38,301 bases of DNA, taken from assembly GCA_015258785.1 (NCBI GenBank), contig JABZHP010000007.1, forward strand, positions 1-38,301. Reading direction: 5' to 3'. Shown piece by piece: positions 29,489 through 36,864 of this stretch (its first letter is position 1; each line of letters opens with the position of its first letter). The notes under the pieces were generated by a model that did no database searches, was not told the origin of the DNA, and worked only from the letters and a program-made list of their open reading frames with translations. The DNA comes from Atopobium sp. (lineage in GTDB: Bacteria > Actinomycetota > Coriobacteriia > Coriobacteriales > Atopobiaceae). The position numbers were made by a program, and so were the translations under genes.

Positions 29489-30607
29489 TTAACGTACGTT
29501 TCTCTTCTGGAAGAGCTGTCCACAAGCAGCATCAATGTCAGATCCACGAGAAAGACGGATGGTTGCTTCAACGCCAACAGAGTTGAGGCTGTTTACAAAC
29601 TCCTGTGCGCGGGCAGGGGATGTTGGATGGAACTTAGAACCCTCAATCTCGTTAAGCTGAATGATGTTAACGTGGCAGAGCGTTCCTCGACAGAAGTCTC
29701 TCAAAGCTCCAAGCTCATTGTCAGAATCGTTAACACCTTTGATCAGCGCATATTCATACGTTGGACGACGACCGGTCTTATCGACATACTCACCCATAAT
29801 GTCGTACAGGTGAATTAGTGAGTATTTACGAACTCCTGGCATGAGGGCGTCTCGCGTCTTTTGCACTGCAGAGTGAAGCGAAACGGCAAGTGTAAATTGC
29901 TCTGGTTCAGAAGCAAAACGCTTAATCATAGGGATAACGCCGCAGGTAGATACTGTAATATGGCGCGCACCAATGCCAGCTCCGTCAGGGGAGTTGAGGC
30001 GTCTCATAGCCGCAAGAGTGGCGTCGTAGTTCATGAAGGGCTCGCCCTGACCCATAAGAACAACGCTGGTAACGCGTGCGTCAAAATCGTCGCGGACGTG
30101 CATAACCTGCTCGTAAATCTCGCTCGCAGAAAGAGAGCGCGTGAGACCAGCAGCGCCTGTTGCACAGAAAGCACAGCCCATGGCGCAGCCAGCCTGTGTA
30201 GAAGCGCAGACCGAAAGCTTATTGCCGGTTGGCATGCCAACGCACTCGACAGAGGTGCCATCAGGGTAGCGAAGCAGGTATTTACGGCTGCCGTCTTCAG
30301 AGACCTGGCGGACAATTTGTTCAGCACCAGCAAGCGTTACCTGCTTAGATAGTTCTTCTCGCAGCGTTTTTGGAAGATTACTCATCTGATCAAAAGAGGT
30401 AGCGCCCTTAGACCAGATCCACTCCTCAATCTGCTTTGCACGGAATTTTGGCTGGCCAAGGGAAGTCACCAGTTCAAGGATTTGTTCTGATGAAAGGCTT
30501 CTGAGGTCAGATTTGGCGGCAGCCTTCTGTGGGCGAGAATCAAGCGCGGAGATGTCTGCACCGTCAGCCGTGGTGTTTGTGCCGTCAAGAGTATTATTTG
30601 ATTGCAT
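29489..30607 (-). CDS. rlmN: 23S rRNA (adenine2503-C2)/tRNA methyltransferase RlmN
   Basis: RlmN is a radical-SAM enzyme that methylates A2503 of 23S rRNA and A37 of some tRNAs. The 372-residue product binds a 4Fe-4S cluster by C141-x3-C145-x2-C148 (CAMGCAFCATG). Other elements are MGQGEPFMNYDA, STCGVIPMI and the catalytic late cysteine in DAACGQLFQ (MSN and RVP blocks differ little). A 35-residue Thr/Asp/Ala-rich N-terminal extension precedes the usual start. ATG at 30607 follows GGAGAAGGA. It is divergent from ddl. Confidence 0.97.
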   Translation of the reverse strand: MQSNNTLDGTNTTADGADISALDSRPQKAAAKSDLRSLSSEQILELVTSLGQPKFRAKQIEEWIWSKGATSFDQMSNLPKTLREELSKQVTLAGAEQIVRQVSEDGSRKYLLRYPDGTSVECVGMPTGNKLSVCASTQAGCAMGCAFCATGAAGLTRSLSASEIYEQVMHVRDDFDARVTSVVLMGQGEPFMNYDATLAAMRRLNSPDGAGIGARHITVSTCGVIPMIKRFASEPEQFTLAVSLHSAVQKTRDALMPGVRKYSLIHLYDIMGEYVDKTGRRPTYEYALIKGVNDSDNELGALRDFCRGTLCHVNIIQLNEIEGSKFHPTSPARAQEFVNSLNSVGVEATIRLSRGSDIDAACGQLFQKRNVR

Positions 30608-30624
30608 TTTTGTCCTTCTCCAAC

Positions 30625-30655
30625 TCTTCTAAGCTATCTGCGGTATCTTAGAAGA
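30625..30655. promoter_or_regulatory. inverted repeat between rlmN and ddl
   Basis: TCTTCTAAG and CTTAGAAGA form 9-bp arms around a 13-base spacer in the divergent gap. A shared operator or leader stem is possible. No match to a known factor. Confidence 0.5.
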
Positions 30656-30706
30656 AATACGTTTACTAGAGTTTACCCTATGGGAGACTTATCTGAAGGA
30701 GCGGAA

Positions 30707-31666
30707 ATGACACGTGAAGAGCTAAAAAAGCTTCATGTAGCAGTTGTTTCAGGTGGCTGGTCAGACGAGCATGAGATTGCAATGGAGTCTGGCAAGCAGT
30801 GTGCAGCAGCACTCAAAGAAGCTGGCTTTACCAGTGTTGACCTGCTTGATGTTGCAGAAAAAGACTTTGTAGTTACCCTTGCTCAAGGCGGTTATGATGT
30901 CGTGTACGTTGCTATGCACGGCCGTTTTGGTGAGGATGGCTGCATCCAGGGTCTTCTCGAGATTCTGCACATTCCTTACACGTTTTCTGGCGTCCTTGCG
31001 TCTGCTATGGGAACTGAAAAAGAGCTGTCGAAGCTCATGTATAGGCAGGCAGGCGTTCCAACTCCTAAGGGAATTGACGTTGCTGCAGGTACCGTCTTCA
31101 CAGATGAGCAGGTAGACAAGCTTATTGAGGACCTTGGACTCCCTATGTTTGTAAAGCCTTCTGGCAACGGCTCCAGCTACGGCGTTACGCGCGTTACTTC
31201 GCGAGAAGAGCTTCCCGCTGCACTTGAACTTGCAGGTGAGCAAGGCGAGCGCATCCTAATCGAGGAGAGCATTGAGGGAACGGAGATTACCGTTCCTGTT
31301 ATTGGCAACGAGGACCCAACAGCTCTGCCAATCGTTGAGATTGTTACGGGCGATGAGTTCTACAGCATTAAGACAAAATATGAGCCAGCATCCCTGCACC
31401 ATGTGATTCCAGCTCGTCTTGAGCCTGCCGTGTATGCACGTGCTCAGGAGCTAGCTATCAAGGCTCACAATGCACTTGGTTGCCGCGGCGTTTCTCGTAG
31501 TGACTTTATTGTTACGAAGGACGGCGTCCCAGTGGTACTGGAGACAAATACCATTCCTGGTATGACTGCCCGTTCTTTGCTGCCTGATTCTGCACGTACC
31601 GGCGGCATTGATTTTCCTGAGCTCTGCACTCGCTTTATTGAGTTTGCACTTGAGGATCGCCAGTAG
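30707..31666 (+). CDS. ddl: D-alanine--D-alanine ligase
   Basis: Ddl joins two D-alanines for peptidoglycan precursors. The 319-residue ATP-grasp enzyme has VVSGGWSDEHEIAMESG, MHGRFGEDGCIQGLLE, FVKPSGNGSSYGVTRV, EESIEGTEITVPVIG and the metal-binding LETNTIPGMT. ATG at 30707 has AAGGAG upstream; an earlier in-frame ATG at 30680 lacks a site. The first glycine loop reads GGWSDEHE rather than the more usual GGxSxEHE, still in family range. It lies 11 bp before the DinG-like gene. Confidence 0.96.
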   Translation: MTREELKKLHVAVVSGGWSDEHEIAMESGKQCAAALKEAGFTSVDLLDVAEKDFVVTLAQGGYDVVYVAMHGRFGEDGCIQGLLEILHIPYTFSGVLASAMGTEKELSKLMYRQAGVPTPKGIDVAAGTVFTDEQVDKLIEDLGLPMFVKPSGNGSSYGVTRVTSREELPAALELAGEQGERILIEESIEGTEITVPVIGNEDPTALPIVEIVTGDEFYSIKTKYEPASLHHVIPARLEPAVYARAQELAIKAHNALGCRGVSRSDFIVTKDGVPVVLETNTIPGMTARSLLPDSARTGGIDFPELCTRFIEFALEDRQ

Positions 31667-31677
31667 ATTTGTAGGTT

Positions 31678-34600
31678 ATGACCAGCACTAAAAGCGCTAC
31701 ACAAAAACTAGAAGAACTCATTCTTCCAGGTACCCCCTCTGCGGTTCGCAAGAAGTATTTAGAACTTGCAGAGATGGCGGAGCATGAGTCGTTTGATGTC
31801 TTAGAGGACGACATTGTTGTTTTGGATACCGAGACAACAGGTCTGTCCTTTAAGAAATGCTCCCTTATTGAGATTTCTGCTGCTAAATTGAGTGGTAGAG
31901 AGATTGTGGAGCGCTTTCAGACTTTTGTTGATCCAGGGTGTCCGATTCCAGAAGAAATTACGGCCCTCACTTCAATTACCGATGAAGACGTTAAAGGTGC
32001 GCCAAGCGCAAAGGAAGCAGTTGCTGCACTTGCAGAATTTGTTGGCGGTCTTCCGGTTTTGGCTCACAACGCCACGTTTGACCGTACGTTTATTGAGCGG
32101 GTGCCCGGCGGAACTTCTGTATCCGACACCTGGATTGATACGCTGTCGCTCTCACGTATAGCGCTACCTCGACTTTCTTCACACAAGCTTTCCAGCATGG
32201 CAGAAGCGTTTGGCACCATGAAGGTTACGCACCGCGCAAGTGACGACGTAGATGCTCTTTGTGGCATGTGGCGCATCTTGCTTTTGGGACTTATGAATCT
32301 GCCCCGCGGTCTTCTCGCCAAACTGACGTCAATGCACGACGGAGTGGAGTGGACGTTTAGGCCAATCTTCTCGTATTTGTCGCAAATGAAGGAAGAAGAA
32401 GCAGTTCAGCGCGGTGTCGCAAAGAAAGATGCAACAGGTGCCGAACTTGCAGATGCAGAGATCTCGGGCACGTTTTTCTCGCTCAAGGACATTCGCGCCC
32501 AGCTTGTTGCCGACATAAAAGCAAAGGCGAGAAGAGACGCGGATGACCCTGAGACGCCTGCCATGCTGCCGATTTCTAAAGACGAGATTCACAGAGCGTT
32601 TGCTAAACCGGGCATTGTCTCGCAGATGTATGACAAATTTGAGACACGTAGCGAGCAGGTTAGCATGTCCGTTGAGGTCAGAAACGCGCTGGTAACTTCT
32701 TCGCACAGAGAGCTTGAGGCTGGAACCGGTATTGGCAAGTCAATTGCATACCTGCTGCCTGATGTGCTTTTTGCGCAGAAAAACGATGTTACCGTAGGCA
32801 TTGCTACAAAGACAAACGCCTTGACTGACCAGCTAGTTGCTCATGACCTTCCGGCTCTTGCACGAGCGTTGCCAAACGGATTGAGTTTCTGCAGCTTAAA
32901 AGGATATGAGCACTATCCATGTCTGCATCGCGTTGACAGGGCTGCTCTTGAGGAACTTCCACTGACGCTGCTTGACCAGGAAGGCCGCTCGAGCAACAGC
33001 GTTGCCTCAGATATGCTGACCGCAATTGCGGTTATTTATGCCTACGCGTGTCAGTCGGCTGATGGCGATTTGGATGCGTTGGGGATTCGCTGGCGCTCGG
33101 TTCCACGAGAGATGGTCACTATCAAAGCAGCGGAGTGCTTGCGCTCTAAGTGTCCGTATTACCCTCATGAGTGCTTTGTTCATGGAGCTCGTAAACGTGC
33201 GGGATCTTCGGATGTTGTGGTAACCAATCACTCTCTATTGCTCAGAAACGTTGCTGCTGACGGAAAAATTCTGCCACCTATCAGACATTGGGTGATTGAC
33301 GAGGCTCATGGCTTTGAGGCTGAGGCTCGCCATCAGTGGGCAGTAGAAATTTCTGCCAAAGAGATGAGAAACGGCTTTGAGCTGCTTGGCGGAATTAAGT
33401 CCGGAGCCATTCATGCTGCTATGGTAGGCGCCGCTAATCTAGAGGACTCTACGCTGCTCACCGGTCTTCTCACGCGCTCTGCAGCCGCAGTTCAGCGAGC
33501 CATGGCAGCAATGGGCAACCTTATGGCCATTGTGCATGAGCTGGCTCCGTTGGCTAAAAGTGATGGTGGTTATAACTCCCTTCAGCTTTGGATTAACGAC
33601 GAGGTAAGAGAAACGGAGGAATGGAAAGAAGTCTTAGAGACCGCTTCCATCGCCCTTTCTGCTCTTGAAGAAGCTGCGCTTCGAATAGGCAAAGCTACCG
33701 ATGCACTTGTCGCGTCGGCACCAAACCTCGCAAGCAACTTGAGCGAGGCTGGGGTGTTCTTGAGTACCCTTCTGGAGTCTCTGAAGCTCATCTGCGAGGG
33801 AACGGACAAGAGTTACGTCTATTCAGCAAAGTTAACCCGACTGAAGCGTGATATCGGCTCTGAGGCTCTTGTGGCTGAGAAGCTTGATATCGGAGCAGAG
33901 CTGGCAGAGAAGTGGCTTCCTGAGACGCATTCCGTTGTGTTTACTTCGGCGACCATTGCCGTTGGAGATGATTTCTCGCATTTTGAGCACGCTGTCGGCC
34001 TGGATAGAGGTGCCTTTGAACATAAGAGTCTGCACTTAGACTCTAGCTTTGACTACGAGAATCATATGGGCGTCTTTGTGGCTGAGGATATGCCCGCACC
34101 AACTGATTCAGGCTACCTAGACGCTCTGGAAAAGCTGCTATACGACGTTCATGTTCAGATGGGCGGTTCGGTGCTGACGCTCTTTACCAACAGACGTGAT
34201 ATGGAGCGCCTTTATGAAGCGTTGGAGCCGCGCTTGAGTGAGCAGGGCCTTAATCTTGCCTGCCAGGAGCGCTCTTCTTCTGCACGTCGTGTTCGTGAAA
34301 AGTTCCTAGCCGAAAAGAACCTCTCGCTGTTTGCTCTTAAATCGTTCTGGGAAGGCTTTGATGCTGCGGGAGACACGCTTAGGTGCGTAGTAATTCCTAA
34401 GCTTCCGTTTGCAAGTCCTAATGAACCGCTGGTCAAAGAGCGTGAAGCGCGAGAAGATCGTGCGTGGTGGCGTTATTCTCTGCCAGAGGCGGTAATTGCA
34501 ACAAAGCAGGCTGCTGGTCGCCTTATTAGAAGTGCTGATGACAAGGGCGTTTTGGTGCTTGCCGATTCCAGGCTAGTATCCAAGCGATATGGCAGCTCGT

Positions 34601-34695
34601 TCTTGAAATCGCTGCCTAACAAGAACTACCAGCGTGTCTTGACAAAGGACATCTCCGAGCAAATTGCCAAGTGGCGAGAAAAACACGACGCTTAG
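31678..34695 (+). CDS. dinG: DinG-like protein: DnaQ-type exonuclease fused to an Fe-S XPD/DinG helicase
   Basis: The 1005-residue protein has two parts. Residues 45-200 form a DEDDh 3'-5' exonuclease: Asp50 and Glu52 in LDTETTGL, HNATFD at 130-135, and HRASDD with His185 and Asp189. Residues 300-1005 form a superfamily 2 helicase: Walker A GTGIGKS at 349-355, the DEAH box at 541-544, and motif VI QAAGRLIRSADD. Four cysteines (415, 487, 492, 499) are spaced close to the E. coli DinG Fe-S pattern, with C-x4-C-x6-C. Exonuclease-DinG fusions are known in Firmicutes, but S. aureus DinG is reported to lack the cluster. ATG at 31678 has a weak site. It probably resolves R-loops or damaged DNA. Confidence 0.93.
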   Translation: MTSTKSATQKLEELILPGTPSAVRKKYLELAEMAEHESFDVLEDDIVVLDTETTGLSFKKCSLIEISAAKLSGREIVERFQTFVDPGCPIPEEITALTSITDEDVKGAPSAKEAVAALAEFVGGLPVLAHNATFDRTFIERVPGGTSVSDTWIDTLSLSRIALPRLSSHKLSSMAEAFGTMKVTHRASDDVDALCGMWRILLLGLMNLPRGLLAKLTSMHDGVEWTFRPIFSYLSQMKEEEAVQRGVAKKDATGAELADAEISGTFFSLKDIRAQLVADIKAKARRDADDPETPAMLPISKDEIHRAFAKPGIVSQMYDKFETRSEQVSMSVEVRNALVTSSHRELEAGTGIGKSIAYLLPDVLFAQKNDVTVGIATKTNALTDQLVAHDLPALARALPNGLSFCSLKGYEHYPCLHRVDRAALEELPLTLLDQEGRSSNSVASDMLTAIAVIYAYACQSADGDLDALGIRWRSVPREMVTIKAAECLRSKCPYYPHECFVHGARKRAGSSDVVVTNHSLLLRNVAADGKILPPIRHWVIDEAHGFEAEARHQWAVEISAKEMRNGFELLGGIKSGAIHAAMVGAANLEDSTLLTGLLTRSAAAVQRAMAAMGNLMAIVHELAPLAKSDGGYNSLQLWINDEVRETEEWKEVLETASIALSALEEAALRIGKATDALVASAPNLASNLSEAGVFLSTLLESLKLICEGTDKSYVYSAKLTRLKRDIGSEALVAEKLDIGAELAEKWLPETHSVVFTSATIAVGDDFSHFEHAVGLDRGAFEHKSLHLDSSFDYENHMGVFVAEDMPAPTDSGYLDALEKLLYDVHVQMGGSVLTLFTNRRDMERLYEALEPRLSEQGLNLACQERSSSARRVREKFLAEKNLSLFALKSFWEGFDAAGDTLRCVVIPKLPFASPNEPLVKEREAREDRAWWRYSLPEAVIATKQAAGRLIRSADDKGVLVLADSRLVSKRYGSSFLKSLPNKNYQRVLTKDISEQIAKWREKHDA

Positions 34696-34719
34696 CAGAG
34701 CTGTAATTACCTGATTGGC

Positions 34720-35706
34720 TTAGAGCTGCTCTTCGTCAGCAAGTAAAGACGCAGCGTAAGTGCGCATTGCGTGCATCACGGCCTTGTCTTTGGTTGTTAC
34801 TTTTCCCTTAAGGGCAAGCAATCGCTGTAGCAGCCACGTTCCGCCGTAATAGGGGACAGTTGCTTTAATTTCTACAGCATTGCGCTGGCTTCCAACTGTT
34901 TTAAGCCCCGGCCACGAATAGTGCGTAAGAGCGTTTTTATCAAAGAAGGTAAGCTCTACTAACTGCGATTTTTCTTGCGTAGAAGATTCTTTTACGTTTT
35001 CTGCAAGTTTTAACTGCTTCAATGAAGCGGAGCGGGCTTCAATGCGGCTCATGCGATTGACTCTGAAGACCCTTTGCCGCTCGAGGTCTAAATCAACCCC
35101 CTCAACAAGCCACCCATTTTCTCCGTATGACAGCTTATAGGGAAGAACCTCTCTCTGGCTAATTGCAGCATCTCTATCACCGCGAGCTTCTGCAACAGAC
35201 GCCTCAGAGCGATAGTCGAATGAAATGACTTGTGATTCTGCAATTGCATTTGAGCAGGTGAGGAACGCGTTTACTTCTTTAGAGTGGCTTTTGGAGACAA
35301 GAGAGACTGAAGACCCGTCTGGTGAAGAGCTCTCCGTATATGGAGGCTTCAAGAGGCTCCAAAATACACTTTCTTGGGGCAAAGCAAGTGCGGTAAAAGC
35401 CTCTTTAAGCGCTAGAGCTTCTTCACTCGTTAAGACAAGCCTGCGAGCAGTAAAGGGAGACTCTCCAACAAGTGTCAGAGTATCTTGGTCTCCCGTAAGA
35501 GGGAGGGGAAGATAGCCATTCTCGTCCGTGAGCTGCAAAAGCTCCATCAGAATAGTAGCCTCTTCAGAGGAGATGCCAAATCGCGACTGAACCGCGCTTA
35601 GCTCAACTGCGTCAAAAGACTCCCTCAATGCAGAAGCAAGCAGTATGAGCTTATAGACAGCTGACGATATGTTTTTTCTTCCAAAAGAGGTGTTTTTAAC
35701 AGCCAT
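34720..35706 (-). CDS. WYL-domain regulator, PafC-like
   Basis: The 328-residue protein has an N-terminal winged-helix region, then a WYL domain with GWLVEGVDLDLERQRVFRVNRMSR, where the usual WYLxGYD is GWLVEGV. Its C-terminal helical extension is typical of PafB/PafC. In mycobacteria PafBC is a heteromer that activates DNA-damage genes independently of LexA. ATG at 35706 has GAGG upstream and overlaps the end of the preceding pafB-like gene by 11 bases, so both are made together. Convergent with the DinG-like gene, with only 24 bases between them and no clear terminator. Role here is inferred. Confidence 0.85.
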   Translation of the reverse strand: MAVKNTSFGRKNISSAVYKLILLASALRESFDAVELSAVQSRFGISSEEATILMELLQLTDENGYLPLPLTGDQDTLTLVGESPFTARRLVLTSEEALALKEAFTALALPQESVFWSLLKPPYTESSSPDGSSVSLVSKSHSKEVNAFLTCSNAIAESQVISFDYRSEASVAEARGDRDAAISQREVLPYKLSYGENGWLVEGVDLDLERQRVFRVNRMSRIEARSASLKQLKLAENVKESSTQEKSQLVELTFFDKNALTHYSWPGLKTVGSQRNAVEIKATVPYYGGTWLLQRLLALKGKVTTKDKAVMHAMRTYAASLLADEEQL

Positions 35707-36676
35707 TGGCAACCTCGCTTAAAGACTCTCTCCACTTTGCGAGAAGAGACTCCGGAGACCTTGGAATTAATCCATGAGCAAGAATCCAAGATAAAGCGGT
35801 GTCTTCATGAGCGTAAGCAACGGTCCACAAAGCGCCATTAGAGAGGAGCTCAACATCCCCCTGACCTTGCGAGAAATGTTCAAAAGCAGCGAGTATGTTT
35901 TTGGGGACAAACGCAGTAAGAACGCCAGTCTGCAATCCAAGCTGGAAATCAAGGAGTTTATAGTCTTTTGAATCAAACTCTTCTGGTATGGAGAAGGACT
36001 CATTTTTAAGAATTGCGGCATCTAAAACACGGTTAACGCGAAAAGTTTTGATGGAAGCGGTTTCAGTACTGGATGAAAAATCTTGGGCCACAAAGTATAG
36101 GAGTCCCTGCGAAACAAAGAAATCCAGTACGCCCAGATGTTTTTGCTTAACTAGGTCCTGTGAGTTTGTATAGGTGACGTTTACCAGTTGTTTAGAGCTG
36201 AGTGATTCGTATAGAACAGGAAAGACTTTGTTTTGGGAAGAAGCGCTGAGTTTTTGGCTGTCTGACTTACCTGAGTCCAAGGAATAAAAGTTACCCACAA
36301 TTTTAGAGAGCGCGCTTCTCAATTCCTCTTGGTATACAAACGTTGCGTCAGTGAGAATTGCATTGCAGATTACAAGCAGCTGATTGGCATCTTCAGGGCT
36401 TAAGTCGTACGAGGAATTAAAGAAATTCGAGTCCGAAAGATAGAATGACTTTTCTTTTCCTGTTTTTACCTCTGTAATTGCAAATCCAAGCTGTTTCAAA
36501 ACAGTGCGATCTCTTGAAAAAGTTCTTAAAGCAGAATCGGTAGATAAATCTGAGTAAATTGCCGTATATATTTCTGCCGAAGGTAAAGGTCCCTTTTGAA
36601 GTAGCAGCATAAATAGCGAGAAAATCCTCCAGGCACCCAGTTCATTATTACCTAGAGTTTGATCGTTTGGAGCCAT
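35696..36676 (-). CDS. WYL-domain regulator, PafB-like
   Basis: This 326-residue partner of the PafC-like protein starts with a winged-helix region. It includes LSTDSALRTFSRDRTVLKQLGF, a recognition helix of the DeoR/WYL type. The WYL-type core includes GLLYFVAQDFSSSTETASIKTFRVNRV, so the Trp-Tyr-Leu is replaced by Leu-Leu-Tyr. ATG at 36676 is preferred, with GGGAGGT four bases upstream; TTG 33 bases earlier is less likely. It is divergent from the M28-like gene. No proteasome or Pup genes are seen in this window, unlike mycobacterial pafBC neighbourhoods. Confidence 0.85.
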   Translation of the reverse strand: MAPNDQTLGNNELGAWRIFSLFMLLLQKGPLPSAEIYTAIYSDLSTDSALRTFSRDRTVLKQLGFAITEVKTGKEKSFYLSDSNFFNSSYDLSPEDANQLLVICNAILTDATFVYQEELRSALSKIVGNFYSLDSGKSDSQKLSASSQNKVFPVLYESLSSKQLVNVTYTNSQDLVKQKHLGVLDFFVSQGLLYFVAQDFSSSTETASIKTFRVNRVLDAAILKNESFSIPEEFDSKDYKLLDFQLGLQTGVLTAFVPKNILAAFEHFSQGQGDVELLSNGALWTVAYAHEDTALSWILAHGLIPRSPESLLAKWRESLSEVANGC

Positions 36677-36804
36677 ATCCACCTCCCTCTTTTTGATAGT
36701 TGAACTCAAATCTCTCTAAACATATACGAAAGTTTTTGATATTTAGTGCAGAATTTCTAAATTTGGACGTAAAAATACACTTTAACCGCTATATTTCGAT
36801 ATAA

Positions 36805-36825
36805 GACGTATACTAATGACGTATA
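36805..36825. repeat. two GACGTATA direct repeats in the divergent gap
   Basis: GACGTATA occurs at 36805-36812 and 36818-36825, 13 bp apart, in the 188-bp gap between the pafB-like gene and the M28-like gene. TATACT in the first copy may be a -10 for the plus-strand gene. Possibly a regulator site. Confidence 0.45.
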
Positions 36826-36864
36826 TATGAAACCTGTCAGAAGACATGCCAACGAAGGACGCAG

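Larger units (their letters stand above)
683..36622. repeat. dispersed 7-mer GCGAGAA/TTCTCGC, about 37 copies
   Basis: Copies start at 683, 1520, 1547, 2386, 3313, 3656, 4944, 5572, 6529, 6836, 8279, 8298, 9044, 13314, 14467, 14884, 16497, 22170, 24299, 24531, 24903, 24924, 26187, 28517, 29218, 30356, 30533, 31201, 32312, 32476, 32527, 33973, 34449, 34674, 35739, 35869 and 36616. The base before TTCTCGC is usually C or T. Seven are intergenic; the rest lie in genes, in several reading frames. I counted by eye, so a few may be missed. Confidence 0.8.

Noticed and set aside
683..36622. The 7-mer as a simple codon-pair effect
   Set aside because: It is read in several frames and on both strands and is enriched in gaps, so one codon pair cannot cause it; a full Markov test is still required.
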